A stretch of 64,000 bases of DNA from an uncultured Lachnospiraceae bacterium (lineage in GTDB: Bacteria; Bacillota; Clostridia; Lachnospirales; Lachnospiraceae): positions 1 to 64,000 of the forward strand of contig CADAHQ010000003.1 of the NCBI GenBank assembly GCA_902787715.1. Reading direction: 5' to 3'. Under the pieces are notes generated by a model. That model was not told the origin of the DNA, ran no database searches, and was given only the letters and a program-made list of their open reading frames with translations. The translations under genes and the position numbers were made by a program. The first letter of the stretch is position 1, and each line of letters opens with the position of its first letter. Below, piece by piece: positions 26,151-34,707 of the stretch.

Positions 26151-27599
26151 ATGAGCTATACAGTGAGCGAGATTGCAAAGGGCATGGGAGCCAGACTTCT
26201 GTGCGGCGACGCAACCCGCACCGTCAGCAAATGGACGTTCTCCTCAAAGGAGGGGGACGCGGACACCATGTTTGTGCCCATGAAGGGAGAGCGGGTGGAT
26301 GCCCACGATTTCATCGCGGATGCGTATGCCCACGGGATTCGCGTCACCACGACGGAGCGCGGGGAGATTGTGCCGGGGACGCCGGAGATGACGTACCTTG
26401 TCGTCGACGACGCAAGGGCTTCCTGGCAGAAGCTCGGCGCTTACTGGAGACTGCAGCATGCGGCGGTTCCGATGATTGCCGTCACCGGAAGCGTCGGAAA
26501 GACCACCACGAAGGAACTGACGGCGACGGCCCTTGCCCCCATGGGGAAGGTGCTTCGCACCGGCGGCAACAAAAACGGCCAGCTCGGGGTTCCGCAGATG
26601 ATGGCGGAGCTTTCGGACGACACTGACGCTGCCGTGATTGAGATGGGTATGAGCCTTCCCGGGGAGATGGGACGGATCGCCGCTGTGGCGATGCCGACCC
26701 ACGCGGCCATCACAAACATCGGTGTGTCGCACATCGGTAACTTGGGCTCCCAGGAGGCAATCCGCCGCGAGAAGCTCGCGATTGTCAACCACCTGCAGGA
26801 GGGCGGAATTTTGTTTGTAAACGGGGACGACCCGCTTTTGGCGGTGCTGTGCCCCGACTGTCCCGACTACGCCGGGACGGAGGATATTCTGATGTACGAG
26901 GAGACCCGCAGCCGCTTTGCAACCCTTACGGTGAAGGCATACGGCGCAGCGGAGTGGTGCACGTACCGCTACAAGGATGAGGTTCTCTCCGAGGAGGGGG
27001 CTGCATTTGTCTGCGAAGGGCCCTTCGGAAAGGTTGCGGTTTCCCTGCCGGTGGCGGGACATCACAACGTTTCCAACGCCACCCTTGCCATTGCCGTTGC
27101 CACGACCTTCGGAGTCGCTCCGGAAGCTTCTGCGGAGGCTTTGTGCGGGTATCGTCCCATGGCGATGCGCGGCGGCAGAGAGGAACTTCCCGGCGGTATT
27201 ATTCTTCTCGATGACACGTACAATGCGAGCCCCGACTCCATGAAGAGCGGGCTTTCGGTACTGTGTGCAACGAAGGCAAAGCGGCGCATTGCAATGCTCG
27301 GAGATATGTTCGAACTCGGGGATCACAGCGAGGCGGCACACCGGAGTGTGGGCGCCTGCGTTGCGGAGCTTCCCGTGGATATTTTGCTTGCGATCGGGGA
27401 AGCCTCGGAGGCCATGGCGGAGGAGGCTACGGCCCGGGCCGCAGAGCACGGACGGAAGCTTAGCGTGTATTCTTTCCGGACGAAGGAGGAGGGGCAGGAG
27501 AAGCTCTTCTCGCTCTTACGGTCCGATGATGCCGTTCTGTTAAAGGGGTCCCGCGGAATGGGGCTCGACACGGTGGCAAAGGCTCTCCGGGAGCGCTGA
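26151..27599 (+). CDS. murF: UDP-MurNAc-tripeptide:D-Ala-D-Ala ligase MurF
   Basis: A 482-residue Mur ligase that adds D-Ala-D-Ala to complete the UDP-MurNAc-pentapeptide. The ATP site is VTGSVGKTTTKEL near residues 107-119. Then come ALIEMG-like EMGMSLPGEM, a conserved HNVSNA block near 305 and LDDTYNASPDSM near 349-360, all typical of MurF. AAAGGA precedes ATG 26151 and the gene follows murE closely, so the last two cytoplasmic steps of stem-peptide synthesis are co-expressed. Confidence 0.96.
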   Translation: MSYTVSEIAKGMGARLLCGDATRTVSKWTFSSKEGDADTMFVPMKGERVDAHDFIADAYAHGIRVTTTERGEIVPGTPEMTYLVVDDARASWQKLGAYWRLQHAAVPMIAVTGSVGKTTTKELTATALAPMGKVLRTGGNKNGQLGVPQMMAELSDDTDAAVIEMGMSLPGEMGRIAAVAMPTHAAITNIGVSHIGNLGSQEAIRREKLAIVNHLQEGGILFVNGDDPLLAVLCPDCPDYAGTEDILMYEETRSRFATLTVKAYGAAEWCTYRYKDEVLSEEGAAFVCEGPFGKVAVSLPVAGHHNVSNATLAIAVATTFGVAPEASAEALCGYRPMAMRGGREELPGGIILLDDTYNASPDSMKSGLSVLCATKAKRRIAMLGDMFELGDHSEAAHRSVGACVAELPVDILLAIGEASEAMAEEATARAAEHGRKLSVYSFRTKEEGQEKLFSLLRSDDAVLLKGSRGMGLDTVAKALRER

Positions 27600-27692
27600 G
27601 ACGCGGCGCGAGCCGTGCGGGAAGTTGCGGCGGAAATCCCGCGGAAGACGCGTCGGAAAATGCAGCCACCCGGTGAAGGATGAGGTTTTGAC

Positions 27693-29885
27693 ATGGCTTT
27701 GTATGCGGATGTTATAATCGATATCTCCGCTCCGACACTGGATCGGACGTTTCAGTATTCGGTGCCGGAGGAACTCTCGGAGCGCGCCGTGACCGGGGCG
27801 CCGGTGCTGGTGCCCTTCGGAAAGGGCAAGGCGCCGCGGCGGGGGTATATTGTGGGAATCTCCGGGGAGCTCAAGGTGGCACCCGAGAAGATCCGGCCCA
27901 TCGCGGAGATTCCGAAGAAAGACCTGACAATCGAAGACTCCCTGGTAAACCTTGCCTACCGGATGAAAGAGCGGTACGGCGGTTCCCTGTATGACGCCCT
28001 TCGGACCGTAATCCCTTCGAGACAGAAGGTGGAATCGGTCCGGAAGCGGGTGGTGAAGCGGGCGGTTTCCGCGGAGGAACTCCTCGCCCTTTGCGAGAAG
28101 CTCACGGGCCGGGAGACCGCAAAAGCAAGGCTTTACAAAGCTCTTGCGGAAGCTCCGGAGATTCCTTATGAGCTTGTAACGGGCAAGCTGAAGCTTACGA
28201 AGGCTTCCCTTGACAAGGCGCAGGAGGAGGGAATCCTCTCCGTGGAGGAAGCGGAGGAGGGGAGTTTTTACGAAGGGGAAGGTCTCACGGTTACGCTCAA
28301 TGAGGAGCAGGAAGCAGCAGCGAGAGAAGTGCTTGCCGCCGACGGCCATGAAGTATTTGTCCTGCACGGAATCACCGGAAGCGGAAAGACGGAGGTGTAC
28401 CTCCGGGTGATTTCCGATGTGATTGCCCGGGGGAAGCAAGTGATCGTGCTGATTCCCGAGATTGCGCTTACGTATCAGACCGTGATGCGGTTTTACCGAT
28501 GCTTCGGCGACCGGGTGGCATTTGTCCACTCCAAGATGTCGGCGGGGGACCGCTACCGAATGCGCGAGCGGGCGCGAAACGGCGAGATTTCCATCATGAT
28601 CGGACCTCGGTCCGCGTTGTTTACGCCGTTTCCGAACCCGGGACTGTTCATCGTCGACGAGGAGCATGAGACCTCGTACCGGAGCGAGTCGACACCGCGG
28701 TATCACGCGGTGACGGTGGCGGTGATGCGGGCGAAGGAGTGCGGTGCGAAGGTGATTCTCGGCTCCGCGACGCCGTCCCTGGAAACTTACTATCTCTGCG
28801 AAACCGGCAGCTACAAGCTGCTTTCCCTTCACCGGCGCGCCAAGGAAGGCGCGGTGCTTCCGAAGGCGGAGATTGTGGACCTTCGGGAAGAGCTTGCCGC
28901 CCACAACTATTCCGTGATCAGCCGGCGGCTTCACGCAGCGATCACGGACCGGCTTTCCCGCGGAGAGCAGGTGATGCTGTTTATCAACCGCCGCGGATAT
29001 GCGGGGTTTGTATCCTGCCGGGCCTGCGGCGAGACAGCGGTGTGCCCGCACTGCGACGTGTCCCTTACGTACCATAACGACGGCACCCTGCGGTGTCATT
29101 ACTGCGGATACCGCCGCCGCTACGAAAAGGTGTGCCCGGCCTGCGGCTCCAAATACTACCTTCCCTTCGGGCGGAGCGGAACCCAGAAGATTGAGGAGCT
29201 GGTGGAGAAGGAATTTCCGAAGGCCCGGGTGCTTCGCATGGATGCGGACACCACAAAGGCTGCGGAGGATTACGAGACGATACTCACCGAATTTGCCGAA
29301 GGGCGGGGCGATATCTTAATCGGCACCCAGATGATTGTGAAGGGGCATGATTTTCCGAATGTCACCTTGGTGGGGGCTCTTGCGGCGGATCTCTCGCTGG
29401 GAGTTCCCGAGTACAACAGCGCGGAGCGGACCTTTGACCTTTTGGCCCAGGCAGCCGGAAGAGCCGGGAGAGACAAAATCCCCGGGGAGGTCATCATTCA
29501 GACATACCGGCCGGATCATTACGCGGTGACGGCAGCTGCCGCCGCGGATTATCAGGCATTTTACGATACGGAGATTGCATACCGGAGGGCTTGCGGGTAT
29601 CCGCCGGTGCGGCATCTTCTGACCATCGTCGGTGCGGACCGCAGGGAAGCGGTTCTGGAGACGGCGATGGACGAGCTGGCGGAGCTTCTTCGGAAGACCT
29701 GCCGCGACAGCGGTGCGGCGGTTATCGGGCCCGCGCCGGCGGGACTTCGCAAGAAGCGGGATTTGTACTACCGCGTGCTCTACGTTAAGCACGGCGACAT
29801 CGACGCCCTTGTGGGCGCGAAGGATGCCGCGGAGAGCTGGATGCACGGCCCGGGCGGGGTCGGATTGACGTTCGATGTAGACTGA
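27693..29885 (+). CDS. priA: Primosomal protein N' (replication restart helicase PriA)
   Basis: A 730-residue superfamily 2 helicase. The N-terminal DNA-binding domain covers about 1-110. Walker A is GITGSGKT (226-233) and the DEEH box is at 322-325. The helicase core is interrupted by the PriA zinc region with Cys442/445, 451/454, 468/471 and 481/484. It reloads the replisome at stalled or repaired forks. ATG 27693 follows GAAGGATGAGG. A 93-nt gap separates it from murF, and def starts 32 nt after the stop, the usual priA-def-fmt order. Confidence 0.97.
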   Translation: MALYADVIIDISAPTLDRTFQYSVPEELSERAVTGAPVLVPFGKGKAPRRGYIVGISGELKVAPEKIRPIAEIPKKDLTIEDSLVNLAYRMKERYGGSLYDALRTVIPSRQKVESVRKRVVKRAVSAEELLALCEKLTGRETAKARLYKALAEAPEIPYELVTGKLKLTKASLDKAQEEGILSVEEAEEGSFYEGEGLTVTLNEEQEAAAREVLAADGHEVFVLHGITGSGKTEVYLRVISDVIARGKQVIVLIPEIALTYQTVMRFYRCFGDRVAFVHSKMSAGDRYRMRERARNGEISIMIGPRSALFTPFPNPGLFIVDEEHETSYRSESTPRYHAVTVAVMRAKECGAKVILGSATPSLETYYLCETGSYKLLSLHRRAKEGAVLPKAEIVDLREELAAHNYSVISRRLHAAITDRLSRGEQVMLFINRRGYAGFVSCRACGETAVCPHCDVSLTYHNDGTLRCHYCGYRRRYEKVCPACGSKYYLPFGRSGTQKIEELVEKEFPKARVLRMDADTTKAAEDYETILTEFAEGRGDILIGTQMIVKGHDFPNVTLVGALAADLSLGVPEYNSAERTFDLLAQAAGRAGRDKIPGEVIIQTYRPDHYAVTAAAAADYQAFYDTEIAYRRACGYPPVRHLLTIVGADRREAVLETAMDELAELLRKTCRDSGAAVIGPAPAGLRKKRDLYYRVLYVKHGDIDALVGAKDAAESWMHGPGGVGLTFDVD

Positions 29886-29917
29886 AAATGCAGTTTTGAT
29901 TACAGGAGGAGACACAT

Positions 29918-30451
29918 ATGGCATTGCGAAAGATTCGGATTCAGGGGGAGGAGATCCTTTCGAAGAGAGCCAAGGAGATTCCCGAGATTACGCCGCGGAT
30001 TAAGGAGCTCGCCGCGGACATGATCGAGACGATGTACGACGCGGAGGGCGTCGGGCTTGCGGGGCCGCAGGTCGGCATCTTAAAGCGGATTGTCGTGATC
30101 GATGTGTCCCCGGAGCAGGACAGCCCCATGGTGCTCATCAACCCGCGGATTGTGAAGACGGACGGTTCCCAGACCGGCTGGGAGGGCTGCTTAAGCGTTC
30201 CCGGAAAGAGCGGCCAGGTGACGCGCCCGATGAACGTCACCGCGGAGTATACCGACCTTGACGGCAATGCGGTTACGCTGGAGGCGGAAGGATTTCTCGC
30301 GCGGGCCGTGTGCCACGAGCTCGATCATCTGGACGGGCATCTGTATGTGGAGAAGGTCGAGGGGCGTCTGTATGACAACTCGGAGCTTCGCGACGATTCG
30401 GAGGAAGAGGATGCCGCAGACAAGGTGTCCCCGGTCGGTGAGAATAAGTAA
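29918..30451 (+). CDS. def: Peptide deformylase
   Basis: A 177-residue metalloenzyme that removes the formyl group from new proteins. All three family motifs are intact: GVGLAGPQ (44-51), EGCLS with metal ligand Cys91, and HELDH with His133, Glu134 and His137. The C-terminal 25 residues are acidic and variable. AGGAGG stands before ATG 29918. The fmt gene, which performs the matching formylation, starts 14 nt after the stop. Confidence 0.97.
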   Translation: MALRKIRIQGEEILSKRAKEIPEITPRIKELAADMIETMYDAEGVGLAGPQVGILKRIVVIDVSPEQDSPMVLINPRIVKTDGSQTGWEGCLSVPGKSGQVTRPMNVTAEYTDLDGNAVTLEAEGFLARAVCHELDHLDGHLYVEKVEGRLYDNSELRDDSEEEDAADKVSPVGENK

Positions 30452-30465
30452 CGGAGGTGCGTTTC

Positions 30466-31458
30466 ATGCGTATCGTTTACATGGGAACGCCGGAGATTGC
30501 GGCGGTTATTTTAGAGAGGCTTCTTGAGGAGCCCTATGAAGTGGTACTGGCGGTGACCCAGCCCGACCGGCCCAAGGGGCGCGGCAAGGCCATGGCGTGC
30601 TCGCCGGTGAAGGAGCTCGCCGTATCCCGCGGGATTCCGGTGTTTACGCCGGAGAAGCTCCGTCTTCCGGAAAATGTGGAGGTCATCCGCGAGGCGGCGC
30701 CCGACATGATTGTGGTCGCGGCCTTCGGACAGATTCTTCCGAAGAGTGTTCTGGAGATTCCGAAGTACGGCTGCGTCAATGTGCACGCATCGCTTCTCCC
30801 GAAGTACCGCGGGGCTGCGCCCATTCAGTGGAGCATCCTCGACGGAGAGAAGGAGACCGGAATCACCATCATGTATATGAATGAGGGCCTTGACACCGGC
30901 GATATTCTCCTGCAGAAGGTCGTTCCGATTTCGCCGGAGGAGACCGGCGGGTCGCTGCACGACAAACTTGCAGTGGCGGGCGCGGAGGCCCTTGTGGAGG
31001 CAATCCCGGGCATCTGCGACGGGACTTTGGTGCCGGTGCCCCAGGGGGAGATGACGACGCCCTACGCAAAGCAGCTCACAAAAGAGATGGGCAAACTTGA
31101 TTTTACGAGGGAAGCGGCGGAGCTTGCCCGCTACGTGCGGGGCTTAAACCCGTGGCCCGGAACCTATACCTACCGCGACGGCGCGATGCTTAAGATTTGG
31201 AAGGCGGACGCTTCAGAGATTTCCGAAGCATGCGATTGCGGCGCAGATGCGGCAAATCCATCCGCAAAGGCAGACGCAATCCCCGGGACGGTTGTGCGGG
31301 TTACGAAGACGCAGTTTTTTATCGCTACGGGATGCGGGTTGCTTTCGGTTTCCGAGGTGCAGCCGGAAGGGAAGCGCCGCATGAGCGCGGAGGAGTATCT
31401 CCGCGGATACGCGCTTGTGCCGGGAACGGTGCTCGGTGAGAAACGGGAGGACGTATGA
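30466..31458 (+). CDS. fmt: Methionyl-tRNA formyltransferase
   Basis: A 330-residue enzyme that formylates initiator Met-tRNA with 10-formyl-tetrahydrofolate. The catalytic triad Asn105, His107 (NVHASLLPKYRGAAPI region) and Asp143 (GLDTGD) is intact. The C-terminal OB domain starts near 208 and contains an Ala/Asp-rich insertion near 251-270 that looks low-complexity. ATG 30466 was chosen over GTG 30457 because GGAGG (30453-30457) is then well placed. The stop overlaps the rsmB start (ATGA). Confidence 0.96.
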   Translation: MRIVYMGTPEIAAVILERLLEEPYEVVLAVTQPDRPKGRGKAMACSPVKELAVSRGIPVFTPEKLRLPENVEVIREAAPDMIVVAAFGQILPKSVLEIPKYGCVNVHASLLPKYRGAAPIQWSILDGEKETGITIMYMNEGLDTGDILLQKVVPISPEETGGSLHDKLAVAGAEALVEAIPGICDGTLVPVPQGEMTTPYAKQLTKEMGKLDFTREAAELARYVRGLNPWPGTYTYRDGAMLKIWKADASEISEACDCGADAANPSAKADAIPGTVVRVTKTQFFIATGCGLLSVSEVQPEGKRRMSAEEYLRGYALVPGTVLGEKREDV

Positions 31459-32864
31459 CGGCCAGAGAGATGGTTTGGGATGCGCTCTCGGAAGTCAATG
31501 AAGCCGGCGGAATGTGTCACAAGGTGCTGGCGGAGGCCATTTCGAAGAGCACGCTGACCGAGGCGGACCGGGCATTTGCCACACGGCTGTTCCATGGGAC
31601 GCTGGAGCGGCAGATCACGTTGGATACGGTGATTGCGGCATCCGCGGGACGGCCGGTTTCGAAAATCAAGCCGAGAGTTCTGGAGCTTTTGCGGCTCTCC
31701 GCATACCAGCTGTTGTTTTTAAAGAGCGTTCCGGTGTCGGCGGCCTGCAACGAAGCCGTTTCCATGGCAAAACGCCGGGGTCTCGCGGGGCTTTCGGGCT
31801 TTGTGAACGGTGTGCTGCGGGGGCTTGCGCGGCGGATTTCCGCCTGCGGCGGGACGCAGGAGTTTCTGGCGGACACCGCGGCAACCATGTCCTACGAGGA
31901 GGCGCTTTGCTTCCGGTACGCCGTGCCGGCGTGGCTGGCGGCCCTTTGGAGGCGGGATTTTCCGGAGACGGACATTGAGACGATGCTTGCGGCAACCCTC
32001 GGGGAGGGTGCCGTTACCATAAGGTTAAATGAGAGCCGGGCGACCATGGAGGAGTTGGTCGCTTCCCTCACGGCAGAAGGGGCGGACGTAAAGCCGGGAG
32101 CCCTTCCCAATTGCCTTCGCATCGGCGGCAGCGGAAATCCGGGACGGTACCGCGCCTACGCCGACGGCTGGTTCAGCGTGCAGGACGAAAGTGCGGTTTT
32201 GGCGGGGAATCTCCTTCCGCTTTCCGCGGGAATGCATGTCCTTGACATCTGTGCAGCACCCGGCGGAAAGACCGTCCATGCGGCGGACCGGCTGACGAAG
32301 TTAGCGACGGAACATCCGGAGGCGGGTGAATTTGCCGTCGAAGCGAGAGACGTCAGTGCCGCGAAGCTTCCGGCGATCTTGGAGCAGCTCGCCCGGGTAG
32401 GGCTTTCCGGGGTCACCTGCAGGGAGGCGGATGCCTCCGTTTACGACCCGGACCTTGCGGAGTGGGCGGACGTGGTCATCGCCGATGTGCCCTGCAGCGG
32501 ATTGGGGGTGCTTCGCCGAAAGCCGGACGGCAAGACGAAGACGAAGCCGGAGGACATTCCGGCCCTTGCGGCGCTGCAGCGGGAGATTGTGGCGCAGGCC
32601 GTTCGATATGTTAAGCCCGGCGGGTATCTCGCCTATTCCACCTGCACGGTGAACCGCGCGGAAAATGCATCCATAGCCGCATTTATCGCAGACGAGCTCG
32701 GGCTTGTCCCGGTGGATCTGCGCGGGAAGCTTCCGGAGGAACTCCTGGAATCGGCCTACCAGAGAAGCGGGCAGAGGCCGGACGGAATCCAGATTTTCCC
32801 CGAGGAAGGGAAGTGGGACGGCTTTTATATCGCAGGTTTCCGAAAGCCCGCGGAGCAGAAATAA
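31455..32864 (+). CDS. rsmB: 16S rRNA m5C967 methyltransferase RsmB
   Basis: A 469-residue protein. The N-terminal 130 residues are a NusB-like RNA-binding domain (VLELLRLSAYQLLFL). The SAM domain has LDICAAPGGKT (263-273). The two m5C-type cysteines are Cys347 in ADVPCSGLG (general RsmB/NSUN role: product release) and Cys397 in AYSTCTV (nucleophile). It methylates the 30S subunit. The C-terminal PUA-like part of some family members is not obvious. Translation is coupled to fmt by the 4-nt ATGA overlap. Confidence 0.95.
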   Translation: MTAREMVWDALSEVNEAGGMCHKVLAEAISKSTLTEADRAFATRLFHGTLERQITLDTVIAASAGRPVSKIKPRVLELLRLSAYQLLFLKSVPVSAACNEAVSMAKRRGLAGLSGFVNGVLRGLARRISACGGTQEFLADTAATMSYEEALCFRYAVPAWLAALWRRDFPETDIETMLAATLGEGAVTIRLNESRATMEELVASLTAEGADVKPGALPNCLRIGGSGNPGRYRAYADGWFSVQDESAVLAGNLLPLSAGMHVLDICAAPGGKTVHAADRLTKLATEHPEAGEFAVEARDVSAAKLPAILEQLARVGLSGVTCREADASVYDPDLAEWADVVIADVPCSGLGVLRRKPDGKTKTKPEDIPALAALQREIVAQAVRYVKPGGYLAYSTCTVNRAENASIAAFIADELGLVPVDLRGKLPEELLESAYQRSGQRPDGIQIFPEEGKWDGFYIAGFRKPAEQK

Positions 32865-32898
32865 GAAAAGATGTAAGAAACAAGGAGTCGGACGTCGG

Positions 32899-33942
32899 AT
32901 GGACATTAAGAGCATGACAATCGAAGAGCTCTCGGAAGTGCTGCGCGGGCTGGGTCAGCCGGCGTACCGCGCGAAGCAGCTCTATTCGTGGCTGCATGTG
33001 CGGCTTGTGTCCGATTACGGGGAGATGAGCAACCTTCCGAAGGACCTTCGGGAAGCCCTTACGGCGGAGTATCCCCTCACGGTGCTTACGAAGGTGGTGA
33101 GGCTGGATTCGGCTCTCGACGAGACGAAGAAATATCTCTTCCGCCTGCCGGACGGCAATGTGATTGAGAGTGTGCGGATGGAGTACCACCACGGGGTTTC
33201 GGTGTGCATTTCCTCCCAGGTCGGGTGCCGGATGGGCTGCTCGTTCTGCGCCTCCACCATCGGCGGGCTGGTGCGGAACCTAACGCCGTCGGAGATGCTT
33301 GAGCAGGTGTACGCCATCACGAGAGACTCCGGCGCGAGAGTGGACAACATCGTGGTCATGGGCTCCGGCGAGCCCCTTGACAACTACGAAAATCTCCTTC
33401 GTTTTATAAAGATGGTGACGGATGAAAACGGCCTGCACATAAGCCAGAGAAACATTACGGTGTCCACCTGCGGATTGGCGCCGATGCTTCGGAAACTGGC
33501 GGAGGAGCACCTGGCCATCACGCCGGCGGTTTCCCTGCATGCGCCCAACGATGAGCTTCGGAAACAGCTCATGCCGGTGGCGAAAGCTTACTCTTTGCGG
33601 GAGCTCATGGCGGCCGCGTGGTATTACGCAGAGACCACGGGACGGCGCATGACATTTGAGTACAGTCTGATCGAGGGAGTGAACGATACACCGCAGCTTG
33701 CGAAGGAGCTTGCAGGCCTGTTAAAGGGGCGTCCGGCGCATGTAAACCTGATCCCGGTGAACCCCGTTACGGAGCGAAATTACCGCCGTTCACTTGTTAA
33801 AAATGTTTTACAATTTCAAAAAATGCTTGAAAACGAAGGAATTCATGTTACTATTAGGAGAGAACTTGGCTCGGATATCGATGCCGCATGCGGGCAGCTG
33901 CGGCGGCATTACGAGGAGAGCAAACAGGAGTTAAAGGTGTGA
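32899..33942 (+). CDS. rlmN: Dual-specificity RNA methyltransferase RlmN (23S A2503 / tRNA A37)
   Basis: A 347-residue radical SAM enzyme. The cluster-binding cysteines are Cys110, Cys114 and Cys117 in GCRMGCSFC. The MGSGEPLDNY motif near 154-163 binds SAM, and the conserved C-terminal Cys in the last 20 residues (DAACGQL) fits the methyl-carrier. It makes 2-methyladenosine in 23S rRNA and some tRNAs. ATG 32899 with AAGGAG upstream is chosen; the longer frame from 32704 overlaps rsmB. prpC follows after only 4 nt. Confidence 0.96.
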   Translation: MDIKSMTIEELSEVLRGLGQPAYRAKQLYSWLHVRLVSDYGEMSNLPKDLREALTAEYPLTVLTKVVRLDSALDETKKYLFRLPDGNVIESVRMEYHHGVSVCISSQVGCRMGCSFCASTIGGLVRNLTPSEMLEQVYAITRDSGARVDNIVVMGSGEPLDNYENLLRFIKMVTDENGLHISQRNITVSTCGLAPMLRKLAEEHLAITPAVSLHAPNDELRKQLMPVAKAYSLRELMAAAWYYAETTGRRMTFEYSLIEGVNDTPQLAKELAGLLKGRPAHVNLIPVNPVTERNYRRSLVKNVLQFQKMLENEGIHVTIRRELGSDIDAACGQLRRHYEESKQELKV

Positions 33943-33946
33943 TTGT

Positions 33947-34669
33947 ATGAGGGTGAGCGGAAAGACGGACAAGGGCCGGAAACGGTCCATGAACCAGGAC
34001 GTGTTCTTCACAAGCGACTCCCCGGTGGGGATTCTGCCGAACCTTTTCATCGTCGCAGACGGTATGGGAGGACAGAACGCCGGAGACATCGCAGCGCGGT
34101 TCTGTGTGGAGCGGTTCACCGAGCTGGTTCGTTTTTCAAAGGAGCGCACGCCGATTCAGACCATTGAGAAGGCGATTCGCCAGACCAATGAGGATCTGAT
34201 CGCCAAGGCGAAAAATGCGCGTGAACTGGATGGTATGGGGACGACGTTCGTGACAGCAACGCTGGAAGCGGACAATGTGCTGCTGGTATCCAACATCGGA
34301 GACAGCAGGCTCTATCTGATCAACGAGAGAATTACACAGATTACCCAGGATCATTCGCTGGTGGCGGAGATGGTTCGAAACGGGGAGATTCGCAAAGAGG
34401 AAGCGAGATTTCATCCGAACAAGAATGTGGTCCTGCGGGCGCTGAGCACACAGGGCGTTGTAAGCCCGGATTTCTTCCGGGTGAATGTGCATCCCGGAGA
34501 TTTCGTCCTGCTGTGCAGCGACGGACTTTCGGACATGGTGGAGGAATCGGAGATTCTGAAGCTCGTGAGTGAGTATGATGAGGTGGAGGATATCACGGAC
34601 CGGTTGGTGGAGATGGCCAACGAAAACGGCGGCAAGGATAACATTACGCTGGTCCTGTTGAAGATTTAA
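33947..34669 (+). CDS. prpC: PP2C-type Ser/Thr phosphatase (PrpC/Stp)
   Basis: A 240-residue PPM phosphatase. The metal ligands lie in MNQD (Asp18), VADGMGG (Asp38), the SDG-type LLCSDGLSDMV block near 186-196 and the C-terminal GGKDNITLV. It reverses phosphorylation by the neighbouring PASTA kinase. It starts 4 nt after rlmN and ends 38 nt before prkC, the standard arrangement of this signalling pair in Firmicutes. Confidence 0.95.
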   Translation: MRVSGKTDKGRKRSMNQDVFFTSDSPVGILPNLFIVADGMGGQNAGDIAARFCVERFTELVRFSKERTPIQTIEKAIRQTNEDLIAKAKNARELDGMGTTFVTATLEADNVLLVSNIGDSRLYLINERITQITQDHSLVAEMVRNGEIRKEEARFHPNKNVVLRALSTQGVVSPDFFRVNVHPGDFVLLCSDGLSDMVEESEILKLVSEYDEVEDITDRLVEMANENGGKDNITLVLLKI

Positions 34670-34707
34670 AGGCACATCGGAATGCCGGAAAGGTTGGGAA
34701 GTAATTT